Positions 47,081-57,883 of a DNA stretch of 64,000 nucleotides are shown here, piece after piece. The DNA is taken from NCBI RefSeq assembly GCF_023898315.1, contig NC_064615.1, positions 1,189,746,759 through 1,189,810,758 of the forward strand. The letters are read 5' to 3'. Numbering within the stretch: position 1 is the stretch's first letter; every line of letters begins with the position of its first letter. The notes beneath the pieces were generated by a model, which saw only the letters and a list, made by a program, of their open reading frames with translations, was not told where the DNA came from and ran no database searches. A program made the position numbers and the translations under genes. The DNA comes from Schistocerca nitens (Eukaryota > Arthropoda > Insecta > Orthoptera > Acrididae).

Positions 47081-47477
47081 TTTGGAAACTGACTACTTTC
47101 ATTAATAACAAGTGAGGTTTTTGTGCCACAAGATAATAAAAATCACTAGAATTTTGAACTATATAAGATTTTAGTTCAGTTTAGCATAGTCATTCTCTGA
47201 ACTGTTAGTGAATTAGTGTTCACCTACATCATGCAGCGTTTCTTAACTCAAGAAGTTTATTTCTATTGCTAGAGTGAAATTTATTCAGAACAGTAAAAGG
47301 AATTCCTCAATGTCTGGCCTGGCTAAATACTGAGTGATGACATATTCGGCTGCTGTATTATTACTGGAAGATATATTGAAGCCAAAGCCCAATAGGCAAA
47401 GAGTTGTGACTATCTGCAACACACAGTCTGCTGACTCTTCTCTACATTCCCCTCCCATCCCTCACCCCCCCCCCCCC

Positions 47478-47571
<94 letters not shown>

Positions 47572-47723
47572 AAAGCACAAACTCCTTTTCTTATTGAATC
47601 CTCTTTTTTTTTTAAAAAAAATGTTTGACTCTTAGGTGCTAGGCTTAACATATTTAAATATTTTCCTCAGATTACTGATTTAGTGTACAACTTGCAGGCA
47701 TGTAACAGATAAAACTTATTTAC
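47081..47723. other. intron sequence beside the ABCA exon
   Basis: Intronic sequence 3' of the upstream ABCA exon. It holds the compound microsatellite described separately and nothing else I can name. Confidence 0.5.
47465..47568. repeat. compound microsatellite C-run, (TC)n, (AC)n
   Basis: A run of about 14 C, then AATC, 25 TC units and about 19 AC units in series. Confidence 0.98.
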
Positions 47724-47934
47724 CATATCTCTTTTTCAAGAAGAAAGGTGAACCACAACAGCACAAATGTCCACCTGCCATGATAGCAACCCGGTCCCCA
47801 ATAATATCAGCTTCATCCATGTGATGGGTCGTCATAAGAATTGTGCGATGCTTTTTCTCTTCCTTGAGTACATCCCACAGTGATCTTCTTGCTGTTGGAT
47901 CCATTCCAGCAGTAGGTTCATCAAATAGCACTAC
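47724..47934 (-). CDS. ABCA3-like transporter, exon with Walker B of NBD1
   Basis: Coding exon of the host ABC subfamily A gene. The minus strand shows an acceptor TTTGATGCAG, then 211 coding bases, then a donor TATG|GTAAAT. The peptide begins [20 protein letters not shown]: Walker B with the catalytic Glu, and the D-loop. It continues to the H-loop [20 protein letters not shown] and ends [11 protein letters not shown]. The last base is the first of a Gly codon completed by the exon at 18971-19220. Walker A and the LSGG signature must be on exons to the right; they are not in the next 16 kb. TAGMDP plus LKKRYGAGYH fit NBD1 of ABCA3-type half-repeats best, known from the family. All essential residues in view are intact. 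Confidence 0.93.
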
Positions 47935-48278
47935 CTGCATCAAAAACTGGACTTTTAGAAAGGTAACAAGAACACCATCTTTTACTGAATATTTCCTATT
48001 TATGAACTTTTTAGAGAAAATAATTGCAATGACTTCTGAATGGACACACACGTAAAATGCTACAGTTTCATTAGGAATTGTGGTCAGCCTTAAGAAAGTC
48101 AGTGGAGCTTTCATGCAGGATGTCTGTGCAACAGTTTTGACAAAAAGGTAAGTTTTGGTGATGCAGCAATTGTTAGTTTTGCTACACAGTCACAACAAAG
48201 CAGCATGTAATATTACAGCTCAACTGCTTTCACAATCTGCACAATTTTGTACAACTGCCACAACAAAAAGAACAGTAA
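47935..48278. other. intron sequence upstream of the ABCA exon
   Basis: No splice-flanked coding segment; nothing recognised between the exon acceptor and the mariner. Confidence 0.5.
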
Positions 48279-49531
48279 TACAGAGGAATCCAGAAAAATG
48301 GTAGTTAATACCTTTGGAACAAAATGACATATCATTTCAATTTTGCATGGTAGTAGAGTCCAGTCTCAACAGATCCTGGCATGCATTTTCCAGCAGGTGA
48401 CAGTGCAGCAACGAATGAAGTAAGATTGTCGTCTGAGAAATGCAAGGTCATGTCGAAGTAGTTCTGGAAGGTACAACACAATGGCGTAACATGTATGGAA
48501 CTCATCTACCAACATGTACAACAATTTATCTTATTTGGGATAAATTTGTAGCTGACTACTGTTCAGGATGAGCATAACGAAAGCTCTGTCTGACCAAAAA
48601 CATCACTGAGTCCAGCTTCCAGTGCTGCTATGTTGCAACACTTTACTAGGTCACCTCAAAAAACTGTGAAACAGGGTGCAGGCGAAAATGAGGTATGCTG
48701 ATCAAGCATATGATGAATTCTGAAGGCTGCAAAGTGGAAAGTGTCACATTCCAAGATCTCGGTACACTACGAATGAGGAGAATCCGGACAGAAGGATGGA
48801 AATACTGCAAGTGGATTGAAAGCATGCTCCGTGAAGCTGAATGGTTGCAGGGATGGCTACCCAGTCTGACGAGGCACAATTCAAACTCAATAGTACTGTA
48901 AATGATTAGAACTGCATGTAATGAGCTTCTGAAAATCCTCACTTTCATGTGAACAGACATGTTAATCTATCAGATGTTAATGTGTGGTGTGGTCTGTCAT
49001 CACAAAGTTTGATTGGCCCATTCTTCTTTTAAGTTACTGTAACTGGGGAGGTGTATCTTCATATGTTGCAAACATCGATTTTACCTGCCATCTGAGAGAT
49101 GTTTGGAAATAAAAGATTTTACCTACAACAATACGGCGCTCCACCTCACTACTTGAATGAAAATCTGCCTGGATGATGGGTAGATCGAAGAGGAGCAGTT
49201 GAGTACCCATCACGATCCCCAAACCTTACACCTCTTGACTTCTACCTATGGGGGACCCTGAAAAATGAAGTTTATCAACAGAAGCCAGCTATAATGTATG
49301 AGCTACAAAGAAACCATTGAGGCATCCTGTGTGACTGTCACCCTGGCAACATTGGTAGATGCAGTTCGTTCAACAGTTCAGTGGCATCGGCGTTGTTTGG
49401 CTGCTAATGGGGGTCACTTTGAACACATAAAATAAACTCCCACCCCCAACCCGTGCAGGAATTGTAATAGTATGTCATTTTGTTCCATTACTATTGGCTA
49501 TCAAACAGTGTATACATTTTTCTGGGCCCCT

Positions 49532-49536
<5 letters not shown>
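48279..49536 (+). mobile_element. mariner-like transposon
   Basis: The ends are inverted: CAGAGGAATCCAGAAAAATG then GGAACAAAATGACATA on the left, and the complements ATGTCATTTTGTTCC and CATTTTTCTGGGCCCCTCTG on the right. The plus strand reads WRNMYGTHLPTCTTIYLIWD near 48480 and, after frameshifts, SRSPNLTPLDFYLWGTLKNE near 49215. It ends RRCLAANGGHFEHIK near 49430. The domain order matches mariner-group transposases whose last acidic residue lies in PLDFYLW. Many stops; inactive. Confidence 0.8.

Positions 49537-49567
<31 letters not shown>
49535..49567. repeat. (AAT)n microsatellite
   Basis: Eleven AAT units start at the right end of the mariner. Confidence 0.97.
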
Positions 49568-49568
<1 letters not shown>

Positions 49569-51440
49569 TCTAGAAAACCAAAAAGCTTCTAGATGAGTGA
49601 TAAGTAGCGTTAATCCATCCACTACATAAAAAGGGAGACAAACAAAACATCAACAATTAACTAGTAGTATCACTTCTGCCAATGGCATACAAAAATTATC
49701 AAAAATTATCAGTTGTAGAAACTTAAAGGGAAGATCCTGTACTCAACAGAGTTTTGACATAAAATCAATAATTTGCCAAAGAATGTTACACAGCAAATCT
49801 ATAAAAGTACCATTCAGTAATTAAAAAGACACATTTTGTTCAATAGACAAGAAACATTAGGTAAAATCATTAGATAATTTGATGTTAAAGCAAAATTAGC
49901 AAACATAATTCATGATATTCTAAGAAAGGCAATATCTAAAGTTAAATTTATGTGAGAAGTATCACAGCCATTTAAAACAAAAAATGGTATTTGAGAAAGG
50001 GATGCTTTATCATCAAGGGCAATTATAGAAGTCGGTCAAGGCAGGGGCTAAAGGGGGAGGGGGTGGGGGAGGAGAGGGGGGTGTTGGGGGAATGGAATAT
50101 CACTCAACAAAAGGAGAGTTGGGGTCCTCCGCTGACAAACTGGTAAAATTTGATGTTGCTTAAAGTAGTTTTTGGTAACTGTTTTGCAGTTCAGGGTAAA
50201 AATGTTTCTACAGAATGTGTGTGCCCAGGAAAATAATACGATTTGACCCAGATGTCAGGCAATTTCGAAGTTTTTGTCTGGGGTCAGCACTTTGTTGGTA
50301 GGCATACCCAGCATATTTAGCTTTCACGATTATTATAAGTGGTACTGGTACATTAATATACATCCAATGTATGACGGAAGCTATAGCCCCATGGAATTTG
50401 GAGCTAAAGAAAACAAATGGAGTTAAGGTAAACTGTCTGGCTTTTGCAGATAATTTTGCAATATTTTCAGAAAATCTGACAAATGCAGTTATTCACAAAA
50501 ATATTCTGGAAGAAACAGCAAATAGATCTGGTCTCAAAATTTCAGTCGAAAAAAACCAGATTTAAAACAAACATAAAAACATGCTCCAAAATTCACAGAA
50601 ACACAAATACATAAAATAGAGCGAATAACGGAATTCAAACATCTTGGAGAAACTATACAACAAAATGAAGTAGAAAAATTTGCAGTAAATGTAAGAGTTA
50701 ACAAAATCGAGAGAGCATAATGTTTGACAAAGAATATTTACAACAAGAAATGCATATCTAGCAAATCAAAACTAAAACACTATATGGTTCAAATGGATCT
50801 GAGCACTATGCGACTTAACTTCGGAGGTCATCAGTCGCCTAGAACTCAGAACTAATTAAACCTAACTAACCTAAGGACATCACACACATCCATGCCCGAG
50901 GCAGGATTCGAACCTGCGAACGTAGCGGTCGCTTGTTTCCAGACTGTAGCGCCTAGAACCACACGGCCACTCCGGCCGGCTGAAGCATACTGGTATGACA
51001 AGAATGTTTATACAGAAGTGAATGCTTAACAATGGACTATAAGCTGGACAGAATAGAGGTACTTAAAAATGGATAGCTGGAAAAATACTGGGTGCAATGC
51101 AAATTACAGATGACCGAAAATGACAAGTAATAAGGAGGGCTACAAAAATATAGAGAAAATATCAGCAGTAATGGCTAAAAGAAGATTAATCTTTTTAGGA
51201 CACTTCTTCTGAATGAATGAGAACAGGTTCGTGGAACAAATATTTGTCTACTTCAGGAAGAAGAAATTAACAATAGCATGGATAACAGAAATACAGAAAG
51301 ATCTAGACTGAAACATCAAAGAATTGGAAATACCGAACAGAAACATTTTTAAGAATAAAATGTTAAATGTAGAAGGCTTTCATTGCAGAAGAAATCAGAA
51401 ATCGGGAACAACATGGACAGAAGAAAGAAAAAGATAACAT
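49568..51440 (+). mobile_element. decayed LINE (same type as 25437-27405)
   Basis: Plus-strand pieces in order: IHYIKRETNKTSTIN (the HPLHKKGDK-NNY region), a badly decayed part, and VNCLAFADNFAIFSENLTNA near 50430 (motif C with FADN). Next come ITEFKHLGETIQQNEVEKFA and KSKLKHY. The SINE lies in between, then EAYWYDK. Then ISAVMAKRRLIFLGHFF and TEIQKDLD mark the C-terminus near 51170-51310. Stops and frameshifts are frequent. Confidence 0.7.
50784..50980 (-). mobile_element. tRNA-derived SINE
   Basis: Read on the minus strand it starts GCCGGCCGGAGTGGCCGTGT, with an A-box-like segment. It then has GGTTCGAATCC, a canonical B box, about 65 bases in. A non-tRNA body follows, ending near CAAATGGAAC-type bases (GATCCATTTGAACCAT). 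It interrupts the RT of the surrounding LINE between the KLKHY and EAYWY blocks. Not a functional tRNA gene: no clover-leaf 3' half or amino-acid acceptor end. Confidence 0.85.
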
Positions 51441-51499
51441 GGGGAGAAAATGAAGGATAATCAAAAAATAGAAAACAACAAGGAAAGAAGAGGAATTGA

Positions 51500-51890
51500 G
51501 GTTATTAAGTGATACTAGTCTTAGGTGAAGCATGGCGTTCATCTGACTGGCAGTGTAGGGGTGGGCATTACCGTGCCATTTTGCTCGTCAAGTTCCTCGA
51601 TCATGGAACCACAATCAATGCGCATCGCTATGAAGACACTTTGCAGAAACTGCGATGCACCATGAAGCCGAAACTAGCAGGGAAGCTGTTGGATGAAATC
51701 ACACTGTTGCACAATAACACTTGCCCCACATTGCCAATCAGATACAGACTACAATTCTGCGATTTGGTTAGGAAACACTACAGCACAGATCGTTCACTGT
51801 ATAATTTTCACATCATTGGTGATGTGAAGAAAGACATGCATGGACATTGGTTTCAGTCAGACCATCAGGGGCCAACACATATGATGATTA
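51500..51890 (+). pseudogene. mariner transposase C-terminal fragment
   Basis: A 138-codon frame reads VKFLDHGTTINAHRYEDTLQ then KLRCTMKPKLAGKLLDEITL, LLHNNTCPTLP, and NFHIIGDVKKDMHGHWFQSD. This is the second half of a mariner transposase. The second catalytic Asp (LLHD-AR) reads Asn, and the third-Asp region SDFHLF reads NFHII. The N-terminal half and the terminal repeats are absent. Confidence 0.75.
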
Positions 51891-52523
51891 CTTTTGAATG
51901 GAAGCATTCCATCGTCCAATTGTAGTGTGTGTTTGATTTACATTTGACTGCCCCTTATATGTCAGAGATAATTATTACTGACCATATATCTCAGTTTTCA
52001 CTTGTTTGATATCCTCTTCCCAACTGAGTTTTTTGGCATTAATGTGTATTTTTAAGAGTTTGACACATTTATTTTCTATTTCCTTGGACAATCCTACCAC
52101 AAGCTTTTGAGTTTGGGTGGATTATAAACAAATTTATTGGCTGCATACCAATTTAATGCAGAATCAAGGGGTTCTCGCATAATCTTATCAGGATATGGAA
52201 TGTTGTGATGCAAAAGGACATAAAGCTGTATCATCAGCTTAACAGATTAGGGATTGTGATGCACAATGAGGCAGCTGTAATAAAACTGTTTTGCTATACA
52301 AAATCATGAAACATTTGTCATATGGCACACATCTATACTCTACATAACATAAAATGTCAGTGGCATAAAATGGAGATCCATCAGCTGTAAGATGTATAGT
52401 ATTTCTTTCTCTGTCATGTATAGTATTTCTTTCTCTATGACTGAAAAATGTTGTTTCTCTGAGATCTACACAGTCTTATTGAGGTTACTGAAATAAAGTA
52501 ATTCTGTGAGAAAATGCTACAAT
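51891..52523. other. unassigned sequence
   Basis: AT-rich; contains a direct 22-bp repeat ATGTATAGTATTTCTTTCTCT (52390-52440, two copies). No coding motif. Confidence 0.5.
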
Positions 52524-52949
52524 AAATTACCCCCCCTCCCCATGAACCATGGACCTTGCCGTTGGTGGGGAGGCTTGCGTGCCTCAGCGATACAGATGGG
52601 CGTACCGTAGGTGCAACCACAACGGAGGGGTATCTGTTGAGAGGCCAGACAAACGTATGGTTCCTGAAGAGGGGCAGCAGCCTTTTCAGTAGTTGCAATG
52701 GGAATAGTCTGGATGATTGACTAATCTGGCCTTGTAACAATAACCAAAACGGCCTTGCTGTGCTGGTACTGCGAACGGCTGAAAGCAAGGGGAAACTACG
52801 GCCGTAATTTTTCCCGATGGCATGCAGCTTTACTGTATAGTTAAATGATGATGGCGTCCTCTTGGGTAAAATATTCCTGAGATAAAATAGTCCCCCATTC
52901 GGATCTCTGGGCGGGGACTACTCAGGAGGACGTTGTTATCAGGAGAAAG

Positions 52950-53790
52950 AATACTGGCATTCTACGGATCAGAGCGTGGAATGTCAGATCCCTTTATCGA
53001 GCAGGTAGGTTAGAAAATTTAAAAAAGGAAATGGATAGGTTAAAGTTAGATATAGTGGGAATTAGTGAAGTTCGGTGGCAGGAGGAACAAGACTTTTGGT
53101 CAGGTGAATACAGGGTTATAAATACAAAATCAAATAGAGGTAATGCAGGAGTAGGTATAATAATGAATAAAAAAATAGGCGTGCGGGTAAGCTACTACAA
53201 ACAACATAGTGAACACATTATTGTGGCCAAGATAGACATGAAGCCCACGCCTACTACAGTAGTACAAGTTTATATGCCAACTAGCTCTGCAGATGATGAA
53301 GAAATTGATGAAATGTATGATGAGATAAAAGAAATTATTCAGATAGTGAAGGGAGACAAAAATTTAATAGTCATGGGTGACTGAAATTAGTCAGTAGGAA
53401 AAGGGAGAGAAGGAAACATAGTAGGTGAATATGGATTGGGGCTAAGAAATGAAAGAGGAAGACGTCTGGTAGAGTTTTGCACAGAGCATAACTTAATCAT
53501 AGCTAACACCTGGTTCAAGAATCATAAAAGAAGACTGTATACATGGAAGAATCCCGGAGATACTAAAAGGTAGATAGATTATATAATGGTAAGACAGAGA
53601 TTTAGGAACCAGGTTTTAAATTGTAAGACATTTCCAGGGGCAGATGTGGACTCTGACCACAATCTATTGGTTATGAACTGCAAATTAAAATTGAAGAAAC
53701 TGCAAAAAGGTGGGAATTTAAGGAGATGAGACCTGGATAAGCTGACTAAACCAGAGGTTGTACAGAGTTTCAGGGAGAGCATAAGGGAAC
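52950..53790 (+). pseudogene. RTE endonuclease domain (plus)
   Basis: The frame starts IRAWNVRSLYRAGRLENL and covers EVRWQEEQDFWSGEYRVI and VQVYMPTSSADDEEIDEMYD, then GD followed by a stop where Asn is expected after GD. It resumes GLGLRNERGRRLVEFC and LYTWKNPGDTKR before another stop. The conserved VDSDHNLLVMNC with the catalytic SDH follows. A stop also falls just before DLDKLTKPEVV. Confidence 0.88.
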
Positions 53791-54072
53791 AATTGACAGC
53801 AGTGGGGGTAAGAAGTACAGTAGAAGAAGAATGGGTAGCTCTGAGGGATGAAGTAGTGAAGGCAGCAGAGGATCAAGTAGGTAAAAAGACGAGGGCTAGT
53901 AAAAATCCTTGGGTAACAGAAGAAATATTGAATTTAATTGATGAAAGGAGAAAATATAAAAATGCAGTAAATGAAGCAGGGAAAAAGGAATACAAATGTC
54001 TCAAAAATGAGATCGACAGGAAGTGCAAAATGGCTAAGCAGGGATGGCTAGAGGACAAATGTAAGGATGTAG

Positions 54073-55809
54073 ATGTTTATCTCACTCACTAGGGGTAAGA
54101 TAGATACTGCCTACAGAAACATTAAAGAGACCTTTGGAGAAAAGAGAACCACTTGTATGAATATCAAGAGCTCAGATGGAAACCCAGTTCTAACCAAAGA
54201 AGGGAAAACAGAAAGATGGAAGGAGTATATAGAGGGTCTATACAAGGGCGATGTACTTGAGGACAATATTATAGAAATGGAAGAGAATGTAGATGAAGAT
54301 GAAATGGGAGATGCAATACTGCGTGAAGAGTTTCACAGAGCATTGAAAGACCTGAGCCGAAACAAGGCCCCAGGAGTAGATAACATTCGATTAGAACTAC
54401 TGACGGCCTTGGGAGAGCCAGTCCTGGCAAAACTCTACCATCTGGTGGGCAAGATGTATGAGACAGGCAAAATACCCTCAGACTTCAATAAGCATATAAT
54501 AATTCCAATCCCAAAGAAAGCAGGTGTTGACAGATGTGAAAATTACCGAACTATTAGTTTAATAAGTCACAGCTGCAACATACTAACGCGAATTCTCTAC
54601 AGACGAATGGAAAAACTGGTAGTAGCGGACCTCGGGGAAGACCAGTTTGCATTCCGTAGAAATATTGGAACACGTGAGGCAATACTGACCTTACGACTTA
54701 TCTTAGAAGAAAGATTAAGGAAAGGCAAACCTACGTTTCTAGCATTTGTAGACTTAGAGAAAGCTTTTGACAATGTTGACTGGAATACTCTCTTCCAAAT
54801 TCTAAAGGTGGCAGGGGTAAAATACAGGGAGTGAAAGGCTATTTACTATTTGTACAGAAACCAGATGGCAGTTATAAGGGTCGAGGGACATGAAAGGGAA
54901 GCAGTGGTTGGGAAGGGAGTGAGACAGGGTTGTAGCCTCTCTCCAATGTTATTCAATCTGTATATTGAGCAAGACGTAAAGGAAACAAAAGAAAAATTTG
55001 GAGTAGGTATTAAAATCCATGGAGAAGAAATGAAAACTTTGAGGTTCGCCGATGACATTGTAATTCTGTCAGAGACAGCAAAGGACTTGAAAGAGCAGTT
55101 GAATGGAATGGACATTGTCTTGAAAGGAGGATATAAGATGAACATCAACAAAAGCAAAATGAGGATAATGGAATGTAGTCGAATTAAGTCGGGTGATGCT
55201 GAGGGAATTAGATTAGGAAATGAGACACTTAAAGTAGTAAATGAGTTTTGCTATTTGGGGAACAAAATAACTAATGATGGTCGAAGTAGAGAGGATATTA
55301 AATGTAGACTGGCAATGGCAAGGAAAGCGTTTATGAAGAAGAGAAATTTGTTAACATCGAGTATAGATTTAAGTGTCAGGAAGTCTTTTCTGAAAGTATT
55401 TGTATTAAGTGTAGCCATGTATGGAAGTGAAACATGGATGATAAATAGTTTGGACAGGAAGAGAATAGAAGCTTTCAAAATGTGGTGCTACACAAGAATG
55501 CTGAAGATTAGATGGGTAGATCACATAACTAATGAGAAGGTATTGAATAGAATTGGAGAGAAGAGGAGTTTGTGGCACAACTTGACGAGAAGAGGGGACT
55601 GGTTGGTAGGACATGTTCTGAGGCATCAAGGGATCACAAATGTAGCATTGGAGGGCAGCGTGGTGGGTAAAAATCATAGAGGGAGACCAAGAGATGAATA
55701 CACTAAGCAGATTCAGAAGGATGTAGGTTGTAGTAGGTACTGGGAGATGAAGAAACTTGCACAGGATAGGGTAGCATGGAGAACTACATCAAATCAGTCT
55801 CAGGACTGA
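54073..55809 (+). pseudogene. RTE reverse transcriptase and C-terminus (plus)
   Basis: Two open frames of 253 and 319 codons are separated only by one TGA at 54832. The first covers SRNKAPGVDNIRLELL, IPIPKKAGVDRCENYRTISL, EDQFAFRRNIGTREAIL and LAFVDLEKAFDNVDWNTL (motif A intact). The second covers VGKGVRQGCSLSPMLFNLYI (motif B) and LRFADDIVILSETAKDLKEQ (motif C, FADD intact). It continues with the long C-terminal region SVAMYGSETWMINSLDRKRI to RGRPRDEYTKQIQKDV. All RT catalytic Asp residues are preserved. Confidence 0.92.
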
Positions 55810-55834
55810 AGATCACAACAACAACAACAAATTA

Positions 55835-57019
55835 CATGAAATATAACTTCATGTAACCATAGACAGATGGTGGCACAGGTCAATACTCAATGATGAAACA
55901 ATCATCATTTTACAATAGGTGCAATAAGTAATGCTGTTTCCAACACTGTATTTCAAAAATTGTGGCTCTTTAGCAAACTGTCACAGACACAATAGGTTTC
56001 CATAAATATTGGATATAATAGGAAACAATAATTTTCTACTGCCAATGAAACAGAAAAAATGAATACATCAATAGATGTTTTGTTTGGTACATTGTACAGG
56101 GAACTGTATATTGATAGCAAAGTTAAAAGGCTGTTATGGGTGAACGTCAGGTATATAGGCATTAATGAATAGCTTAGCACATAAATGTAGCCACAGTTGT
56201 TAAGTAAGCTTAAGTAATTCAAGATGCCTGGACTCAGGTCTTTGCCTTTTATGGACACAACTTCAACCGTGCACTGCCCACAACTTCAACTGTGTACTGC
56301 CCACAAGAGACTGCTCTGCATGTTACACTGATAATTTGCTTGTAAATGATTTTTTCCCCTCTCTCCTCCCTGATGAAGGAACAAAGTTCCGAAAGCTAGG
56401 AATGTAAATTTTCTGTTCTGTTTTGTGTTATCTATCGGCTGTACTGAGCTGAGGTAAGTACTGGCCAGCCCCTCTATCTCTTTGTTAGTATTTGATAATT
56501 TGCTTGGTAAGTCAACCACTTAGGCACACTAAGTGAAAGTGATGGAACAGCAGCATACGTCATAATTTTGTGTCAAAACGAAAACTATCAGAAGACAAAA
56601 TTGTTGGCATTGTCAACAATATTAAGAGTTTCACATACCGAGGGTAAGTGCTGTTCACACATTCTGTCTGACAATTCAGTGTTACAGTTTTAGTTATTAT
56701 AACAGCATGGACAAGTTAAATAAATTTAAAATTTTATGCTCAGTGAAATATATATTTAGATAAACTGTATCATGCTAAAAGTAACCTGAACTTCATAAGC
56801 ACCCAATGATGCTACTTTTCCCAGTACAATTTCATGACATTAATGCCTGCCATCTCAATCTGTGTCAGATTCTCCAGTACTCATGTCACAAATTGTCTCA
56901 AGGCTCATGGATGGTGCTACGGTGCGTCCTCTTGATAGCTCACTTAACAGTGGTACTCTCAATGGTGTGATGGGGAAGATTTGAATCTGTATCTATGTAT
57001 CACTATAACAAGTTACCAT
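55835..57019. other. unassigned sequence
   Basis: No coding motif. Near 56270-56480 the string CCTGATGAAGGAACAAAGTT with an adjacent GAAAGCTAGGAATGTAAAT looks like the end of a dispersed repeat, unplaced. The rest is AT-rich. Confidence 0.4.
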
Positions 57020-57215
57020 ATAGAAACAAGAGGTCGATAGTCTGACTCGGTATAGTGGCTAAACAGATTAGCTGAGATGCCTCATCGGCCCATCTGATGT
57101 TCTCGTGGTAAACAGCATCGAGAAACTTACAGAATGATGCCAAGTCTGTACAGTAAAAGGTACCTAAGGAAGGAAATATGCCACACACCGAAAGATGGCT
57201 TGCAGAGTACAGATG
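57020..57215 (+). mobile_element. CR1-like LINE 3' end
   Basis: A C-terminal coding remnant, with GCTTGCAGAGTACAGATG near the end, runs into GATGTAGATGTAGG, the tail signature of the CR1-like copies (compare 59765-60552). Strongly 5'-truncated. Confidence 0.6.
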
Positions 57216-57883
57216 TAGATGTAGGTAAGTGTTTAAAACCCCATCAATGATGATAACATTGGGGTGGGGCAGAACCTTGAAATGGGCAGGATGAGGCAAC
57301 AAATAAGCTGTACCTTTTTCACAGGAACCATCTAGATGTTTGCCTCATAAGATGTAAGTGAGTAACAAGAAATCTAAACTGTGAGGTAGCTCTCACTTGA
57401 ACTGATTAAACAGAGTATCAAAGACAGGAGGGTTAAAACTCCCAAAAACAGTGGTTTTGTGGCTGCCTCATGAAGATTTGAACAAGCAGAACCCACGTGA
57501 AAGGTTTGTACATTATGCTCTGACAATGAAGCACATGGGCTATTGAATAGAATAATTTGAAGACTTATTGAACACCATTAGAATTTTCCAGACACATTAC
57601 TTTGGGTGATAAACCCATGTAATAAGTCCCTTTGTATATAACAAATGAGCAGGAAATGTTAGATAGAAATCCCACAATGTTTATTATCATTCATCTTCAA
57701 GTGCAATTCAATTGCACTCTTTCAAATGACACAACCATAAAAAGCCCATCGCAACATGGACACCGGCATATGCTACTTGCCAGCAGTAACCAGCAGCCAG
57801 CACCCAATAAGTTGAGCAGTTGTCTCTTGAAGTATTGTGGGATTTATAAAGATTAATATGGTGGCAAACCATAGAGCTCAACC
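57216..57883. other. unassigned sequence
   Basis: No recognised domain or repeat end up to the Tc1 element. Confidence 0.45.

Larger units (their letters stand above)
52524..55834 (+). mobile_element. near full-length RTE-type LINE, plus strand
   Basis: The body is 52531-55827, from a C-run and CCCCATGAACCATGGACC 5' end to the GAAGATCACAACAACAACAA tail. A 7-bp AAATTAC flanks it on both sides (52524-52530 and 55828-55834), the likely target-site duplication. Endonuclease and RT are both present. At least five in-frame stops and one frameshift (near 54090) make it inactive. It is the best preserved of the six RTE copies in the window and a reference for the others. Confidence 0.92.

Noticed and set aside
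47334-47597. 87-codon frame with Ser-Leu and Thr-His repeats
   Set aside because: Translation of the (TC)n and (AC)n microsatellites.
18971-47934. ABCA segments as a processed pseudogene
   Set aside because: Both have intron boundaries with consensus signals, matching phase, and no stops; a processed copy would be contiguous.
48695-48901. 68-codon frame with RMRRIRTEGWKYCKW as a separate gene
   Set aside because: It lies inside the mariner between its terminal repeats and is a frame of the decayed transposase region.
50784-50980. Genuine tRNA gene
   Set aside because: B box present but no complete clover-leaf; a long unrelated body follows, so a SINE.
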